NCBI RefSeq assembly: GCF_003855255.1
Contig: NZ_CP034072.1
Coordinates: 5,818,396 to 5,882,395, forward strand
DNA from: Mycolicibacterium nivoides
GTDB taxonomy: Bacteria; Actinomycetota; Actinomycetes; Mycobacteriales; Mycobacteriaceae
Direction of reading: 5' to 3'
DNA length: 64,000 nt
Below, one piece after another: positions 35,661 through 47,200 of this stretch. The notes under the pieces were generated by a model. It was not told the origin of the DNA and made no database searches. It was given only the letters and a program-made list of their open reading frames with translations. Every line of letters starts with the position of its first letter. Position 1 is the first letter of the stretch. A program made the translations under genes and the position numbers.

Positions 35661-36464
35661 TCAGAGGAGGCCGGCGCCGGTGACGACCTGCCAGAGCCCG
35701 ACCACCGCGAAGAGCACCAGCAGCACCAACTGCCGGTGGTGCTTGGTCCACTCGTGCAGGGGATGCAGCACCGCCTGCGTCCTGGCCGGGGCGATGGCGT
35801 AACTGAGCAGCGCGAGCTCGAACACCGCGAGCATCCCGAACACGAACGCGATGCTGATGAGGATCTGCACACCGATCGGCTCACCCGAGCCGACGACCAT
35901 GGTGGCCACCATCAGTACCAGCGGCGGCGGCGCGATGTAGCAGAGGCCGAACACCAACGCGACCCACAATGCGCCGCCCTCCCAGGCGTCATGTGCACGT
36001 TCGACGAGCCTCCGGGCCGCGGCGCCCAGATCTGACACCGTTTTACGGACGCGCCCCGCCGGCGGGACCGGCGCGACCGGCTGGTCCGGTTCCATGACAA
36101 GCACCGGTGAGTCACCACCGACGTTCACCGACGCGGCCGAATCGACCCGCTTCCGCATCCTCATCCGAACAGCGAGCAGTCCCGCGATCACCACACAGAC
36201 CAACCCCGAAACGAACTGGAACGGCTTGACCGTTGAACCGGGTTCCGGGGTCACCAGATCGTGTGCAACCGAGCTGAACGACGGAACCGAGGCCATTACC
36301 AATGTCGAGATCACGAAGGCCGGAATGTTCACGATCAAACTTCCGACCCAGAACGCGATGAGGTTCTGCACCGGCCGCGGCCGGGAAATCACCAGCAGGA
36401 TGAAGCCGAGTAGCACCGGATTGAGTGACACCAGAAGTGCCATTCCCAAAATATCGCCCCACAT
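35661..36464 (-). CDS. gap: Gap, GPL addressing protein (integral membrane)
   Basis: The 267-aa protein has about six hydrophobic helices: MWGDILGMALLVSLNPVLLG, FWVGSLIVNIPAFVISTLVM, FVSGLVCVVIAGLLAV, then a charged cytoplasmic loop (about residues 105-160), and ALVFGLCYIAPPPLVLMVAT onward. It sits 8 bp after mps2, in the conserved mbtH-mps1-mps2-gap order of mycobacterial GPL loci. In M. smegmatis, Gap is required for GPL to reach the cell surface but not for its synthesis. The biochemical mechanism is unresolved. Confidence 0.88.
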   Translation of the reverse strand: MWGDILGMALLVSLNPVLLGFILLVISRPRPVQNLIAFWVGSLIVNIPAFVISTLVMASVPSFSSVAHDLVTPEPGSTVKPFQFVSGLVCVVIAGLLAVRMRMRKRVDSAASVNVGGDSPVLVMEPDQPVAPVPPAGRVRKTVSDLGAAARRLVERAHDAWEGGALWVALVFGLCYIAPPPLVLMVATMVVGSGEPIGVQILISIAFVFGMLAVFELALLSYAIAPARTQAVLHPLHEWTKHHRQLVLLVLFAVVGLWQVVTGAGLL

Positions 36465-36472
36465 AGCGCTGC

Positions 36473-39400
36473 CTAGAGCATCCCGAGCAGCTGCAGGTCC
36501 GTCACATACTTCACGATGACCTCCGGTGTCACACGCGGAATATCATTTGCTGCGCCGACTTTCGCCCGTCGGACCGCGGCGCGGAACCGGTCGGCCGGCG
36601 CGTAGGAGCCCAGCGTCGGCTCGGGGGCGCGGAGAACGCCGCCTTGCTGTTGAAGCAGAGTCAGCATCTGCAGGACCGAGTTCTGCCGCTGCCGATCCGG
36701 CAATCCCCTCATGCCGGATTCGAACCGCCGCAACCACTCGCCGAAATCGGCGACACGTTCGATCGGGTAGCCGGCCTCGATCAGCCAGTCGATGTAGGTG
36801 TCGATCCCGATACCGTCGTCGTGCGGATTCATCACGTGATAGGTCTCGAAGCCGGCTGACGCACGGGCCACCTCCCAGCCCAATGTGGTGATCGCTTCCG
36901 CGACGAAGTCCACGGGCAGTCCGTCGAAATGCGCGCGTTGCCGTTGGCCGTCGTCTCCGAGCCGGTAGAACGATTCGGGCGCAACACCGGTGGCCACGAT
37001 GCTCAGCACCATTCGGCTCACCGTGTCGGTGAGGTTCAACTGTCCCGCATAAGTCGGGTCGGCCATGATCATGCCGGAGCGGAACACCGCGATCGGCAGG
37101 TGGCAGAGATCATGTGCCTCACGCAGCAGAACCTCGCCGGCCCACTTGCTGTTGCCATAGCCGTTGGCGTACCCGGCGTCGAGGGTGCGGAGCGGGCTGG
37201 TGAACCGAATGTCGGCGTCCTCGGTGAACTTCGACGGCTCGATCTGGCGACCCACATCGGAGGTCGAGACGAAGTTGTAGGGCTTGAGCTTGTTGGTCAG
37301 CGCGAAGCGGATCAACTCGGCCGTCCCGACGACGTTGGGCCCGAACAGTTCTCGGTAGGGCAGCACGCTGTTGACGAAGGCAGCGGAGTCGACGATCAGG
37401 TCGACGCGCTCAGCCAGATGTCGCCAGCGCTGATCGTCGAGTCCGAGGTTTGGTTCGCCCTTGTCTCCGGCGATCACCTCGAGGCGTTCGGCGGCGAGCT
37501 CCTGGAAGTGCCTGCGCAGGACCGGGTCGGTGTCGAAGGTGGCTTCCAGACGCCGGCGTGCCTCTTCGTCGGAGTCGGCCCGCACCAGGCAGATCACGGC
37601 GTCGTCGACCCGGCGTAGTCGCTTGAGCCAGTCCAGCAGCAGATAGCGTCCAAGAAATCCGGTGGCGCCGGTAAGCAGAACTGTCTGCACCTGCCCGTTG
37701 GGTCGCGGCAGGGCCCGCGCGGTCCTCAAGGTGGCCGCGTCGATGAACTTGTCCAGGGTCAGGTCACGGGCGTAGAGCTCATTGACCACAGTGCCGTGCA
37801 CCGACGCGAAGCTGACTCCGGTTGGGGTGGCCACCGCCTCGGATCCGGCCTCGGTGGTCAACTGGAGGCCCAATGCCGCCACCGACGGTTTCTCGAACAG
37901 CGAGCGCACCGAGAGCTGGGCGTCGAATGCGGTGTTGACTGCGGCGATCACCCGCATCGCGGAGATCGAATCGCCGCCGAGGTCGAAGAACGAATCGTCG
38001 ATACCGACCCGGTCCAAGCCCAGCACCTGGGCGTAGATGCCGGCGAGCGTCTGTTCGGCCGGGGTGGCCGGGGCGCGGTAACGGGCGGCGTCCCGATACT
38101 CGGGCGCGGGCAGGGCACGGCGATCGAGCTTGCCGTTGACGGTCAGAGGCAGTGCCTCCAGGACAACGATCGCCGTCGGCACCATGTAGGCGGGCAGCCG
38201 TTCGCCGAGTTCCTTGCGCAACTGGGTCGGATCGGCGTTGCCGGTGATGTAGCCGACCAGACGCTTGTCGCCGGGGCGGTCCTCGCGCGCGACGACCGCG
38301 GCCTGAGTCACTCCGTCAAGCTCGGCGAGGGCGGCTTGGATCTCGCCGAGTTCGATGCGGTAGCCGCGGATCTTGACCTGCTCATCGGCACGGCCCAGGT
38401 ATTGCAGCTGTCCGTCGTCACCCCACTTGACCAGATCGCCGGTTCGGTACATGACCTGTCCGGGAGCGTCGGCGCCGCCGAACGGGCAGGCGACGAAACG
38501 TGATGCGGTCAGCGCGGACCGGTTGAGATACCCGACGCCGACGCCGCGGCCAGCGAGGTAGAGCTCGCCGACCACACCGGCGGACACCGGACGCAACCAC
38601 TCATCCAGGACGAACGTGGCACCGGAGGGGACGGGTGACCCGATCGGAACGGCACCACCGGCAGTGCCTGCGATCAGGGGTGCGCTCATCGCGCCGTAGA
38701 TCGTGGCCTCGGTCGGTCCGTACGCGTTGATCATCACCCGGCCCGGCGCCCAGCGATCCACCACGTCGCTGGGGCAGGCTTCTCCGGCCACCACCAGAGC
38801 GGTGTTCTCCAGACCCTCCGGCGACAGCATCCCCACAGCGGACGGCGTCTGGTAAAGCACGCTGACCCCTTCGGCGACCAGCAGATCGTGCAGATCATTC
38901 GGTGAACCGGCCACCGACTCCGGCACGATCACCAGTCTGGCCCCGTGCAGCAACGCGCCCCAGATCTCCCACACCGAGACGTCGAACACCAGTGAATGCC
39001 ATTGCGACCAAACCTGTCCCGATCCCGCGGGCAGATCCGGATGCAGATGTTCCAGCACCTGGGTCACGTTGCCGTGTGAGATGGCCACGCCCTTGGGAGT
39101 CCCGGTGGTTCCCGACGTGTAGATCAGGTAGGCGGTGTCATCGGCAGATGGCGGTAGCAGGTTTGTCGTGGGGTAGATCAGGCCCGCGGATTCCACGGCG
39201 GGATCATCGACCTCGACGATCTGCACGTCCGCCCCATCCAGCCGGGATCGCAGCTCGCCCGTCGTGATCGCGATGATCGGTGCGGCGTCGGCCAGCATGA
39301 ACTCCAGTCTGGTGGCCGGCACCGCCGGGTCGATCGGCAGGTAGGCCGCCCCGGTCTTGAGCACTGCCAGGATGGCCACGATCGCCAGGTCGGACCGCGG

Positions 39401-42400
39401 CGCCAGCAGCGCCACGGTTTCGCCCGGACCGGCACCCATGAGCGCCAACAGATTTGCCAACCTGCGGGCGTCCTCGTCGAGCTCGTCATAGGTCAGCACG
39501 CGATCCTCGAAAGTCAGCGCCGGCGCACCGGGATCACGTTCCACCTGCCGGCTGAACATCTCCGGGATCGAGACCGGTGCACTCACCGGTCGGGCCAGGA
39601 TCTCGCGGTTGCTCCACGTGTCCAGCCGGTCATGCTCGGCGCTCTCAAGTACGTCCATCGCAGAGAGCCGGCGAGCCGGATCGTCGATCATGTCCACCAG
39701 CAGTCGCTGGAACCGTTCGACCAGCGCTTCGATCTGACGGGCATCGAACACGTCGCTGTCGAATTCGAGGCGCAGGCCCAGTTCGTGCCCAGGCAAGGCC
39801 ATCATCGAAAGCGGGTAGTGGTTGTACTCGCGGTTGTTGAACTCGGTGACGGTCAACTCCTGCACACCCATGAACGCAGCGGTGTCGATCGGGTAGCTCT
39901 CGTACAGGAACAAGGTGTCGAACAGTCGCTCGTGGCCGGCGAGGTGGTGAATCTCGGTGAGCGCCAAGTGTTCGTGCTCGAGGGTGTCGTTGTGGGCGCG
40001 TTGCAGCTGGTCCAGCAGCTCGGCCACCGTGGTGGCCGCGGTGGTGCGGGCTCGCACCGGGACGGTGTTGATCAGCAGGCCCACCATGGAATCCGCACCG
40101 GCCAGGTCCGTGGGCCGGCCCGACACCGCGGTACCGAAGGCGACATCGTGCTGTCCGGTCAGCCAGATCAGCAGTTGCGCCCAGGCGGCCTGCAGCACGG
40201 TGGCCACCGTGGTGCGCTGCGCGCGTGCGAGCTCACCGAGCGCCGCGGTCGTCTCGGCTGACACTCGGTAGGTCTCGATGCCTCGGGGGCCCGGCTCGGC
40301 CGGAGGCGCGACCAGGGTCGGAGTCTCGAAGCCGTCCAACAGGTTTCGCCAGGCTTCTCGGGAGGCGTCAAGATCCTGGCCGGCCAGCCAGCTGACGTAG
40401 TTGCGGTAGGACGCCGGAGCGGGAAGCCGCTGCCCGAAGTAGCTGGCGAAGACCTCCTTCAACAGGATCGGCAGCGACCAGCCGTCGATCACGATGTGGT
40501 GAAAGGTCAGGACGAAGCGGTGCTCGTTGCCCGCGGTGCGGATGAGCGCGGCCCGGAATGTCGGCCGTTCGGAGAGGTCGCAGACCGCGTCCCGCTCTGC
40601 GTCGCAGAGCGCACGGACCTCCTCGTCGGATGTCAGGTCGTCCCCGCGAAGATCCAGGTACCGCCACGCCATAACCGGGTCGGCAAGAATGACCTGCACT
40701 GGATCACCGAACTGCCCGCAGAATCGCGCCGCCAGATTCGGATGCCGGGCGACCACAGTGTGCAGTGCGTCCCGCAGCCGGTGCTGGTCGACGATCCCGG
40801 CGATGGTGATGTCGAGCTGCACCGCATACACGTCATCGTGGGCGCCGCGGCCTCGGGCGAACGTGGAATGGAACAGCAACCCCTGTTGCACCGGAGTCAG
40901 CGGCAGCACGTCGGCGACGGTGTATTCCTGTGCCAGCTCATCGATCTGACTCTGAGTCAGTTGCGCCGGAAGGACATCCGATGGGGTCAACCCGCCGCCA
41001 CCGGAGTGCACGTGGGCGCAGATGCCCTTCAACGCCTCGAACCACAACCGGCTGAGCCGGTCCACCTGATCCCGGCTGACGACAGAGGGGGCCCATGTCC
41101 ACGCGGCCTGCAGGCTCGGGCCGGCATCGGTGTCCGTGGTGCCGGCATTGAGTTCCACCGTGTGCATCAACGGCATGGGTACCTCTGACACAACACCGGT
41201 GGTCGACAACGCGTCCTGGTCGATGCGCCACAGGTCCTCGCCGAGGTCGGCCATCCCAACGGCGAGGCGGCCCAGATAGTTGAACCCGATCGTCGGGTCC
41301 GGTCCATCCAGTGCCACATCGGGGTTGAGGTAGCGGAGCATCCCGTAGGTCAGGTCATCGGGCAGGGCCCGCAGTTGCTCCTTGGCCTCCTTGATGACCG
41401 AACCCAGCTCGACGTCCCCCGAAATCACCTGAGCCCAGGGCAGTTCCGGCGTTGCCAACGCGACCGGATACTTGGTGGTGAACCAGCCCACGGTACGCGA
41501 GAGATCGACATCGGAGTCAGGACACGCTCCCCCGATGTCCTCACTGCGGCCATGACCCTCGACGTCGAAATTGATCGGCAGGCTGCCGGTGCCGAGGTAC
41601 TCGGCCCATGCCAGGCCGAATGCGATCAACAGAATGTCCTGCACCCCTGCGTGAAATGCCGCAGGAACCGGCCCGAGCAGCTGGCGGGTGGTCTCGACAT
41701 CCAGCTCCACCGACAGCTGGCCGGCGTTGGCGTAGGTATCCACGTCCGGCCGCACCGGCGGCAGAGGAGCGGGAACTTCGAGCACCCTGCGCCACTCATC
41801 GGCATGCGCGACAACCTTCGCGTCGCCGGCATGCTCGGCCAGCAGGTGCGACCAACGGGCGAACGACGTCCCGCCCTGCGGCAGCCGAACCGGCTGCCCT
41901 CCGTGGTGCAGCGCCCAGGCGATGTTCAAGTCTTCCAGCAAGATTCGCCAGGACACCCCGTCAACAGCCAGGTGGTGGATCATCAGCACAAGCTGGCTGG
42001 TGGCAGGCACCCAAAGCGCTCGCAGGACCGACCCGCCGGCCGGGTCCAGCTGCGTCAACGCCATGATCAGCGCGTCGTCGGACAACTCCGCGACGATGGA
42101 CATGCGGTCGCGCGCGTCGACCGCACCCTTTTCGGGCACGCTCAGCGCCCATTCGCCATCGGCATCGGTTTCAGCGAGCATTCTCAGGGTGGCGTGTCGA
42201 TCGAGCAGCTCCTGCACCATGACCACCACATCGTCCTCGGTCACCCCATCGGGCGCCTGCAGCACGACTGTCTGGTTGAACTGATCGACGGGGCCCTGCA
42301 CGTCGCGCAGCCAACGCATGATCGGTGTGGCCGACACCGGGCCGATGCCCTCGTCGACGACCGCATGCTCCGGATCGGCGAACACCGAGACCTCGGCGAC

Positions 42401-44209
42401 CCCGGCCACGGTCTGCTCGACGAAGATGTCGCGCGGCCGGCATCGCACGCCCGCCGCCCGGGCCCGGGCGACCACCTGCATCGACAGGATGCTGTCACCA
42501 CCCAGGTCCAGAAATGAGTCGTCGACACCGACCTGGTCCAGGCCCAGCACCTGGGCATAGATGTCGGCCAGGATCTCCTCGACCGGGTTGCTCGGTGCCC
42601 GGTATCCGGCTCCGGCAGTGCGATATTCGGGCGCCGGCAGCGCCCGCTTGTCGAGCTTGCCGTTCACCGTCAGAGGGAAGGCGTCGACCACCACCACCGC
42701 GGCGGGCACCATGTAGGCGGGCAGCCGCTTGGCCAGCGCCGCACGCATCTGGGCCGGGTCGGCCGTTCCGGTGATGTAACCGACAAGCCGTTTGTCGCCG
42801 GGGCGGTCCTCGCGGGCGATCACCACGGCCTGGGTCACCCCATCGAGCCCGGCAAGTGCGGCCTGCACCTCTCCCAGTTCGATGCGGTAGCCGCGGATCT
42901 TGACCTGCTCGTCGGCGCGGCCCAGGTATTGCAGCTGCCCGTCATCGCTCCACTTGACCAGATCGCCGGTTCGGTACATGACGCTTCCGGGAGCGTCGGC
43001 GCCGCCGAACGGGCACGCGACAAATCGCGATGCGGTGAGCCCGGCCCGACGCGCATATCCGACTGCCACCCCGGCACCCGCAACGTACAGCTCACCGACC
43101 ACGCCCTCCGGCGCCGGGCGGAGCCACTGGTCGAGCACGAACAACGCCGCACCCGGGACCGGGGAGCCGATGGGCACGATCGCACCGGCCGTCTCCGACG
43201 TCATCAACGGCGCACTCATCGCGGCGTAAACGGTTGCCTCCGTGGGCCCGTACGCGTTGATCATGACCCGGCCAGGGGCCCACCTCTCCACCAATTCGGA
43301 GGGGCAGGCTTCGCCCGCCACCACCAGGGTGGTCGATTCCAGCCGCTCCGGCGACAGCATGCCCGCCGCCGAGGGCGTCAGGCACAACACGCTCACCTTT
43401 TCGGCGAGCACCAGATTCTGCAGGTCATCCGGCGAGCTCGCGGCAGCCTCCGGGACGATCACCAGTCGTCCGCCGTGCAGCAGGGCACCCCAGATCTCCC
43501 ACACCGAGACGTCGAACACCAGCGAATGCCATTGCGACCACGCCTGTCCCGGCTCCGAAGGCAGATCAGCATGCAGGCGCTCCACCAACTGAGTCACGTT
43601 ACGGTGAGTCACCGCTACCGCTTTCGGCACACCGGTGGTGCCCGACGTGTAGGTCATGTAGGCCAGGTCGTCTGGTTGCGGGCCCGGCAGCGCGGTGCAC
43701 GGCTGACGCTCGACGGCAGGATCGTCGACGTCGACTACCGGCACCTCCCCGCCGTCCAGCCGGGTACGCAGTTCCGCGGTGCTGACGGCGATGCCGGGTG
43801 CCGCATCGGTGAGCATGAAGCCGATCCGGTCATCCGGATGTGCGGGGTCGATAGGCAGGTAGGCGGCTCCGGTCTTGAGCACGGCCAGGATCGACACGAT
43901 CGCCTCAGCGGAACGGGAGATCAGCAATGCAACGGTTTCACCCGGCCCGACTCCGTGATCGGCCAACAGGTTCGCCAGCCGATTCGACTTCTCATCGAGC
44001 TCGCGATAACTCCACGATCGGTCGCCGCTGACCAGCGCCACGGACTCCGGGCTGCGGGCCACCTGGGCGGCGAACAGGACGGGTACGGTGACGGGTTCGG
44101 AAGACGGACGGCTCAACGCCGACCGGTTGCCCCAGTCGTCGAGGCGGCTGTGCTCACCGTCGTCGAGAAGGTCGAACGACAACAGCGTCCGGCTGGAACC
44201 GTTGCTCAT
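36473..44209 (-). CDS. mps2: Mps2, GPL peptide synthetase, modules 3-4 with terminal reductase
   Basis: The 2578-aa NRPS reads about: A3 1-545 ([16 protein letters not shown]), T3 near 576 ([11 protein letters not shown]), E3 640-1060 ([23 protein letters not shown]), C4 1095-1520 ([11 protein letters not shown]), A4 1545-2040, T4 near 2080 ([10 protein letters not shown]), R 2170-2578. R carries TGATGFLG for NAD(P) binding and the catalytic Tyr/Lys in YGNSKWAGE; it would release the chain as an alcohol. A pockets read by eye against GrsA give DVWCVAAVYK and DVWYVAAIYK, nearly the same, fitting Ala for both. So it should add D-Ala and L-alaninol. It has no condensation domain of its own at the front: that domain ends Mps1. 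ATGA overlap with mps1. Confidence 0.95.
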   Translation of the reverse strand: MSNGSSRTLLSFDLLDDGEHSRLDDWGNRSALSRPSSEPVTVPVLFAAQVARSPESVALVSGDRSWSYRELDEKSNRLANLLADHGVGPGETVALLISRSAEAIVSILAVLKTGAAYLPIDPAHPDDRIGFMLTDAAPGIAVSTAELRTRLDGGEVPVVDVDDPAVERQPCTALPGPQPDDLAYMTYTSGTTGVPKAVAVTHRNVTQLVERLHADLPSEPGQAWSQWHSLVFDVSVWEIWGALLHGGRLVIVPEAAASSPDDLQNLVLAEKVSVLCLTPSAAGMLSPERLESTTLVVAGEACPSELVERWAPGRVMINAYGPTEATVYAAMSAPLMTSETAGAIVPIGSPVPGAALFVLDQWLRPAPEGVVGELYVAGAGVAVGYARRAGLTASRFVACPFGGADAPGSVMYRTGDLVKWSDDGQLQYLGRADEQVKIRGYRIELGEVQAALAGLDGVTQAVVIAREDRPGDKRLVGYITGTADPAQMRAALAKRLPAYMVPAAVVVVDAFPLTVNGKLDKRALPAPEYRTAGAGYRAPSNPVEEILADIYAQVLGLDQVGVDDSFLDLGGDSILSMQVVARARAAGVRCRPRDIFVEQTVAGVAEVSVFADPEHAVVDEGIGPVSATPIMRWLRDVQGPVDQFNQTVVLQAPDGVTEDDVVVMVQELLDRHATLRMLAETDADGEWALSVPEKGAVDARDRMSIVAELSDDALIMALTQLDPAGGSVLRALWVPATSQLVLMIHHLAVDGVSWRILLEDLNIAWALHHGGQPVRLPQGGTSFARWSHLLAEHAGDAKVVAHADEWRRVLEVPAPLPPVRPDVDTYANAGQLSVELDVETTRQLLGPVPAAFHAGVQDILLIAFGLAWAEYLGTGSLPINFDVEGHGRSEDIGGACPDSDVDLSRTVGWFTTKYPVALATPELPWAQVISGDVELGSVIKEAKEQLRALPDDLTYGMLRYLNPDVALDGPDPTIGFNYLGRLAVGMADLGEDLWRIDQDALSTTGVVSEVPMPLMHTVELNAGTTDTDAGPSLQAAWTWAPSVVSRDQVDRLSRLWFEALKGICAHVHSGGGGLTPSDVLPAQLTQSQIDELAQEYTVADVLPLTPVQQGLLFHSTFARGRGAHDDVYAVQLDITIAGIVDQHRLRDALHTVVARHPNLAARFCGQFGDPVQVILADPVMAWRYLDLRGDDLTSDEEVRALCDAERDAVCDLSERPTFRAALIRTAGNEHRFVLTFHHIVIDGWSLPILLKEVFASYFGQRLPAPASYRNYVSWLAGQDLDASREAWRNLLDGFETPTLVAPPAEPGPRGIETYRVSAETTAALGELARAQRTTVATVLQAAWAQLLIWLTGQHDVAFGTAVSGRPTDLAGADSMVGLLINTVPVRARTTAATTVAELLDQLQRAHNDTLEHEHLALTEIHHLAGHERLFDTLFLYESYPIDTAAFMGVQELTVTEFNNREYNHYPLSMMALPGHELGLRLEFDSDVFDARQIEALVERFQRLLVDMIDDPARRLSAMDVLESAEHDRLDTWSNREILARPVSAPVSIPEMFSRQVERDPGAPALTFEDRVLTYDELDEDARRLANLLALMGAGPGETVALLAPRSDLAIVAILAVLKTGAAYLPIDPAVPATRLEFMLADAAPIIAITTGELRSRLDGADVQIVEVDDPAVESAGLIYPTTNLLPPSADDTAYLIYTSGTTGTPKGVAISHGNVTQVLEHLHPDLPAGSGQVWSQWHSLVFDVSVWEIWGALLHGARLVIVPESVAGSPNDLHDLLVAEGVSVLYQTPSAVGMLSPEGLENTALVVAGEACPSDVVDRWAPGRVMINAYGPTEATIYGAMSAPLIAGTAGGAVPIGSPVPSGATFVLDEWLRPVSAGVVGELYLAGRGVGVGYLNRSALTASRFVACPFGGADAPGQVMYRTGDLVKWGDDGQLQYLGRADEQVKIRGYRIELGEIQAALAELDGVTQAAVVAREDRPGDKRLVGYITGNADPTQLRKELGERLPAYMVPTAIVVLEALPLTVNGKLDRRALPAPEYRDAARYRAPATPAEQTLAGIYAQVLGLDRVGIDDSFFDLGGDSISAMRVIAAVNTAFDAQLSVRSLFEKPSVAALGLQLTTEAGSEAVATPTGVSFASVHGTVVNELYARDLTLDKFIDAATLRTARALPRPNGQVQTVLLTGATGFLGRYLLLDWLKRLRRVDDAVICLVRADSDEEARRRLEATFDTDPVLRRHFQELAAERLEVIAGDKGEPNLGLDDQRWRHLAERVDLIVDSAAFVNSVLPYRELFGPNVVGTAELIRFALTNKLKPYNFVSTSDVGRQIEPSKFTEDADIRFTSPLRTLDAGYANGYGNSKWAGEVLLREAHDLCHLPIAVFRSGMIMADPTYAGQLNLTDTVSRMVLSIVATGVAPESFYRLGDDGQRQRAHFDGLPVDFVAEAITTLGWEVARASAGFETYHVMNPHDDGIGIDTYIDWLIEAGYPIERVADFGEWLRRFESGMRGLPDRQRQNSVLQMLTLLQQQGGVLRAPEPTLGSYAPADRFRAAVRRAKVGAANDIPRVTPEVIVKYVTDLQLLGML

Positions 44210-47200
44210 GACTGCTCCCTCGTGTCTGCGGTCATCGCATCCAGTACCCGCCTGAACCGTGCGACCAATCTCCCAATGCGCACCGAATCGAAGGCATCAG
44301 AATCGAATTCGACGCGAAATCCCAGTTCATGCCCTGGAACCGCCTGCACTGAAAGTGGATAATGGTTGTATTCGCGATTGGTGAAACCAGTGATCGTCAG
44401 GTCGCCGACCCCGGACAGCGCGGCTGTGTCGATCGGGTAGTTCTCGTAGACGAACATGCTGTCGAACAACTGGTCGTGACCGGCGACGCGATGAATTTCG
44501 CTCAGCGCCAAGTGCTGATGATCCAAGGTGTCGTTGTAGACGCCCTGCAGCTCTTCGAGCAGGCTGGCAACAGTGGTCGCCGGCGTGATCCTCGCGCGCA
44601 CCGGCACCGTGTTGATCAACAGCCCGACCATCGACTCGGCGCCGGCCAGATCTGCCGGCCGGCCGGCCACCGCGGTGCCGAATGCGACGTCGTACTGGCC
44701 GGTCAGCCACGTCAGGAGCTGCGCCCACGCGGCCTGCAACACCGTGCTGACCGTCGTGTGGCAGGTACGCGCCAGCTCGCCGATGGCCTGCGTGGTCTCG
44801 GCCGACAGCTGAAAGGATTCGACACCGCGTCGGCCGAGGGTCACCCGCCCCGGGGTGCTGACAAGCGCGGGATTGTCAAACCCATCAAAAACCTTGCTCC
44901 ACACGGCCTGTGCGGCGCTGGTGTCCTGCTCGGCCAACCAGGTGACGAATCGCCGGTAGGGAACGGGGGCCGGTAGCCGGCCGCCGAGATAGCCGGCGAA
45001 GATCTCCCGCAACAGGATCGGCTTCGACCAGCCGTCCAGCACGATGTGGTGGTTGGTGAGTACGAACCGGTGCTGGTCGTCCCCGGTCCGGAGCACTGCG
45101 GCCCGGAACGGCGGCTGGTCGCCCAACCCCGCGACAGCGGCGCGCTCGGCGGCGCAGAACTGCTGAATCCGCTGTTCGACGACCTGTTCTGGGGTATCGC
45201 TGAGATCCAGGTACTGCCAGGCGAGCTCCGGCTCTGCCGGGAGGATCTGCACCGGTACGCCGAAGTCCTCGCAGAAGCGCGCGACCACGTTGGGGCGCCT
45301 GGTGATCACGCCCTGCACAGCGGCACGAAGGCGGTCCTGATCCAGCGGACCTGCCACGGTGATGTCCAGCTGCACCGCGTACAGATCGTCGCCCGCCTGC
45401 CCCTCTTCGGTGTGGAACAGCAGGCCCTGCTGCAACGGGGTTAGCGGTAACACGTCGGCGATCGCGGATTCGCCTTGCAGCTCATCGATCTGAGGCTGGG
45501 TCAGACTCGCCGGGGCGATGTCCGACGGGGTCAGTCCGCCGCCGCCGTTCCGGACATGGGCACAGATGCCGGCCAGCGCCTCGAACCACAGCCGGCTCAA
45601 CGTCTCGACCCGCTCGTGGTCCAGCGCGGACGAAGCCCACGTCCACGTCGCATGCAGCCGAGGACCGCCATCGGCGCCGGCGTCCAACGTGCCGGCGTTG
45701 AGCTCCAAGGTATGGCCCAGCGGGGTGTCCACCGCCGTGGCCGACGCGGTGATCGACACCGCTTGCTGATCGATCCGCCACAGCTCGTCGGACAGCTCAC
45801 CGGCGCCCGCCCCGAGCCGGCCGAGGTAGTTGAAGCCGAAGGCCGGATCCGGACCGTCCAGCTCCACATCGGGATTCAGGTAGCGCAACAGTCCGTAGGT
45901 CAGGCCGTCGGGCAGAGCACGCAACTGTTCCTTCGCGGCCTTGATGACCGCACCCAGCGCGTCCTCACCCGAAGTCACCTGCTCCCAGGACAATTCGTCC
46001 AGAGCCAACGCCACCGGATACTTGCTGGTGAACCAGCCCACGGTGCGGGACAGGTCGACGCTATCGGCCAGGTCCTCGTCTCGGCCGTGACCCTCGACAT
46101 CGATTCCGATCGGTTGAGCACCGGCGCCCAGGAATTCCGCCGCCGCCAGCCCGAAGGCGATCAGCAGGATGTCCTGTACACCGGCGTGGAACGCGGCCGG
46201 GACCGCAGCGAGCAGCTGGCCGGTCGTGTCGGCATCCAGCTCCACGGACAGTTGCCCGGCGGCGGCGTAGGTGTCCACCGCCGGTTGCACCGCCGGCAGT
46301 GCGGCTGGGGTGGCGGCCACCTGCTGCCAGACCGGCGCCAGTTCGACCACCTCCGGGCTGTGGGCGTGTTCGTTCAGCACCGACGACCAGCGGGCAAAGG
46401 ACGTGCCCGGGGCGGGCAATTCCACCGCTTGGCCGCTGCGATGCTGAGCCCAGGCGATATTCAAGTCTTCCAACAGGATTCGCCAGGACACCGCATCCAC
46501 GGCGAGGTGATGAATCATCAACGCCAGGGTTGCGGTACCGGGCACCCACAGTGCCGTCAGCATCGCCCCGGTCGTGGGGTTCAATCGTGACCGCGCAGCG
46601 CGCAGCGCCTCGTCGGACAATTCGCCGACGACATGCACACAGGCGCCGGAGTTCACCGCGCCCGGTTCGGGCACGGTCAGCGACCACGCGCCGTCCGCGG
46701 CCGTCTGCACCCGCAGGCGCAGCATGGCGTGCCGGTCCAGCAGGGCCTGCAGCACCATCACCACGTCGCCCTCGGTGACGCCATCGGGCGCCTGCAGCAC
46801 CACGGTCTGGTTGAACTCGGCTACCGGCCCGTCGATTTCGTGCAGCCACCGCATGATCGGGGTGGCCACGACCGGGCCGATGCCCTCGTCGACCACCACG
46901 GTCTGGCCGTCCGCGGCTGCCACCACCTGGGCCAACCGGGCCACCGTCTGTTCGACCAGCACGTCACGCGGTCGGCAGACCAGACCCGCGGCCCGGGCGC
47001 GGGCCACCACCTGCATCGACGAGATGCTGTCCCCGCCGAGGTCGAAGAACGAATCGTCCACACCCACCCGTTCGACGCCCAGCACCTGGGCGTAGATGCC
47101 GGCCAGAATCTGCTCGACGGCGTCGTGCGGTGCCCGGTACCGATCGGCATCCTGATACTCCGGCGCAGGCAGCGCCCGGGTGTCGAGCTTGCCGTTCACC

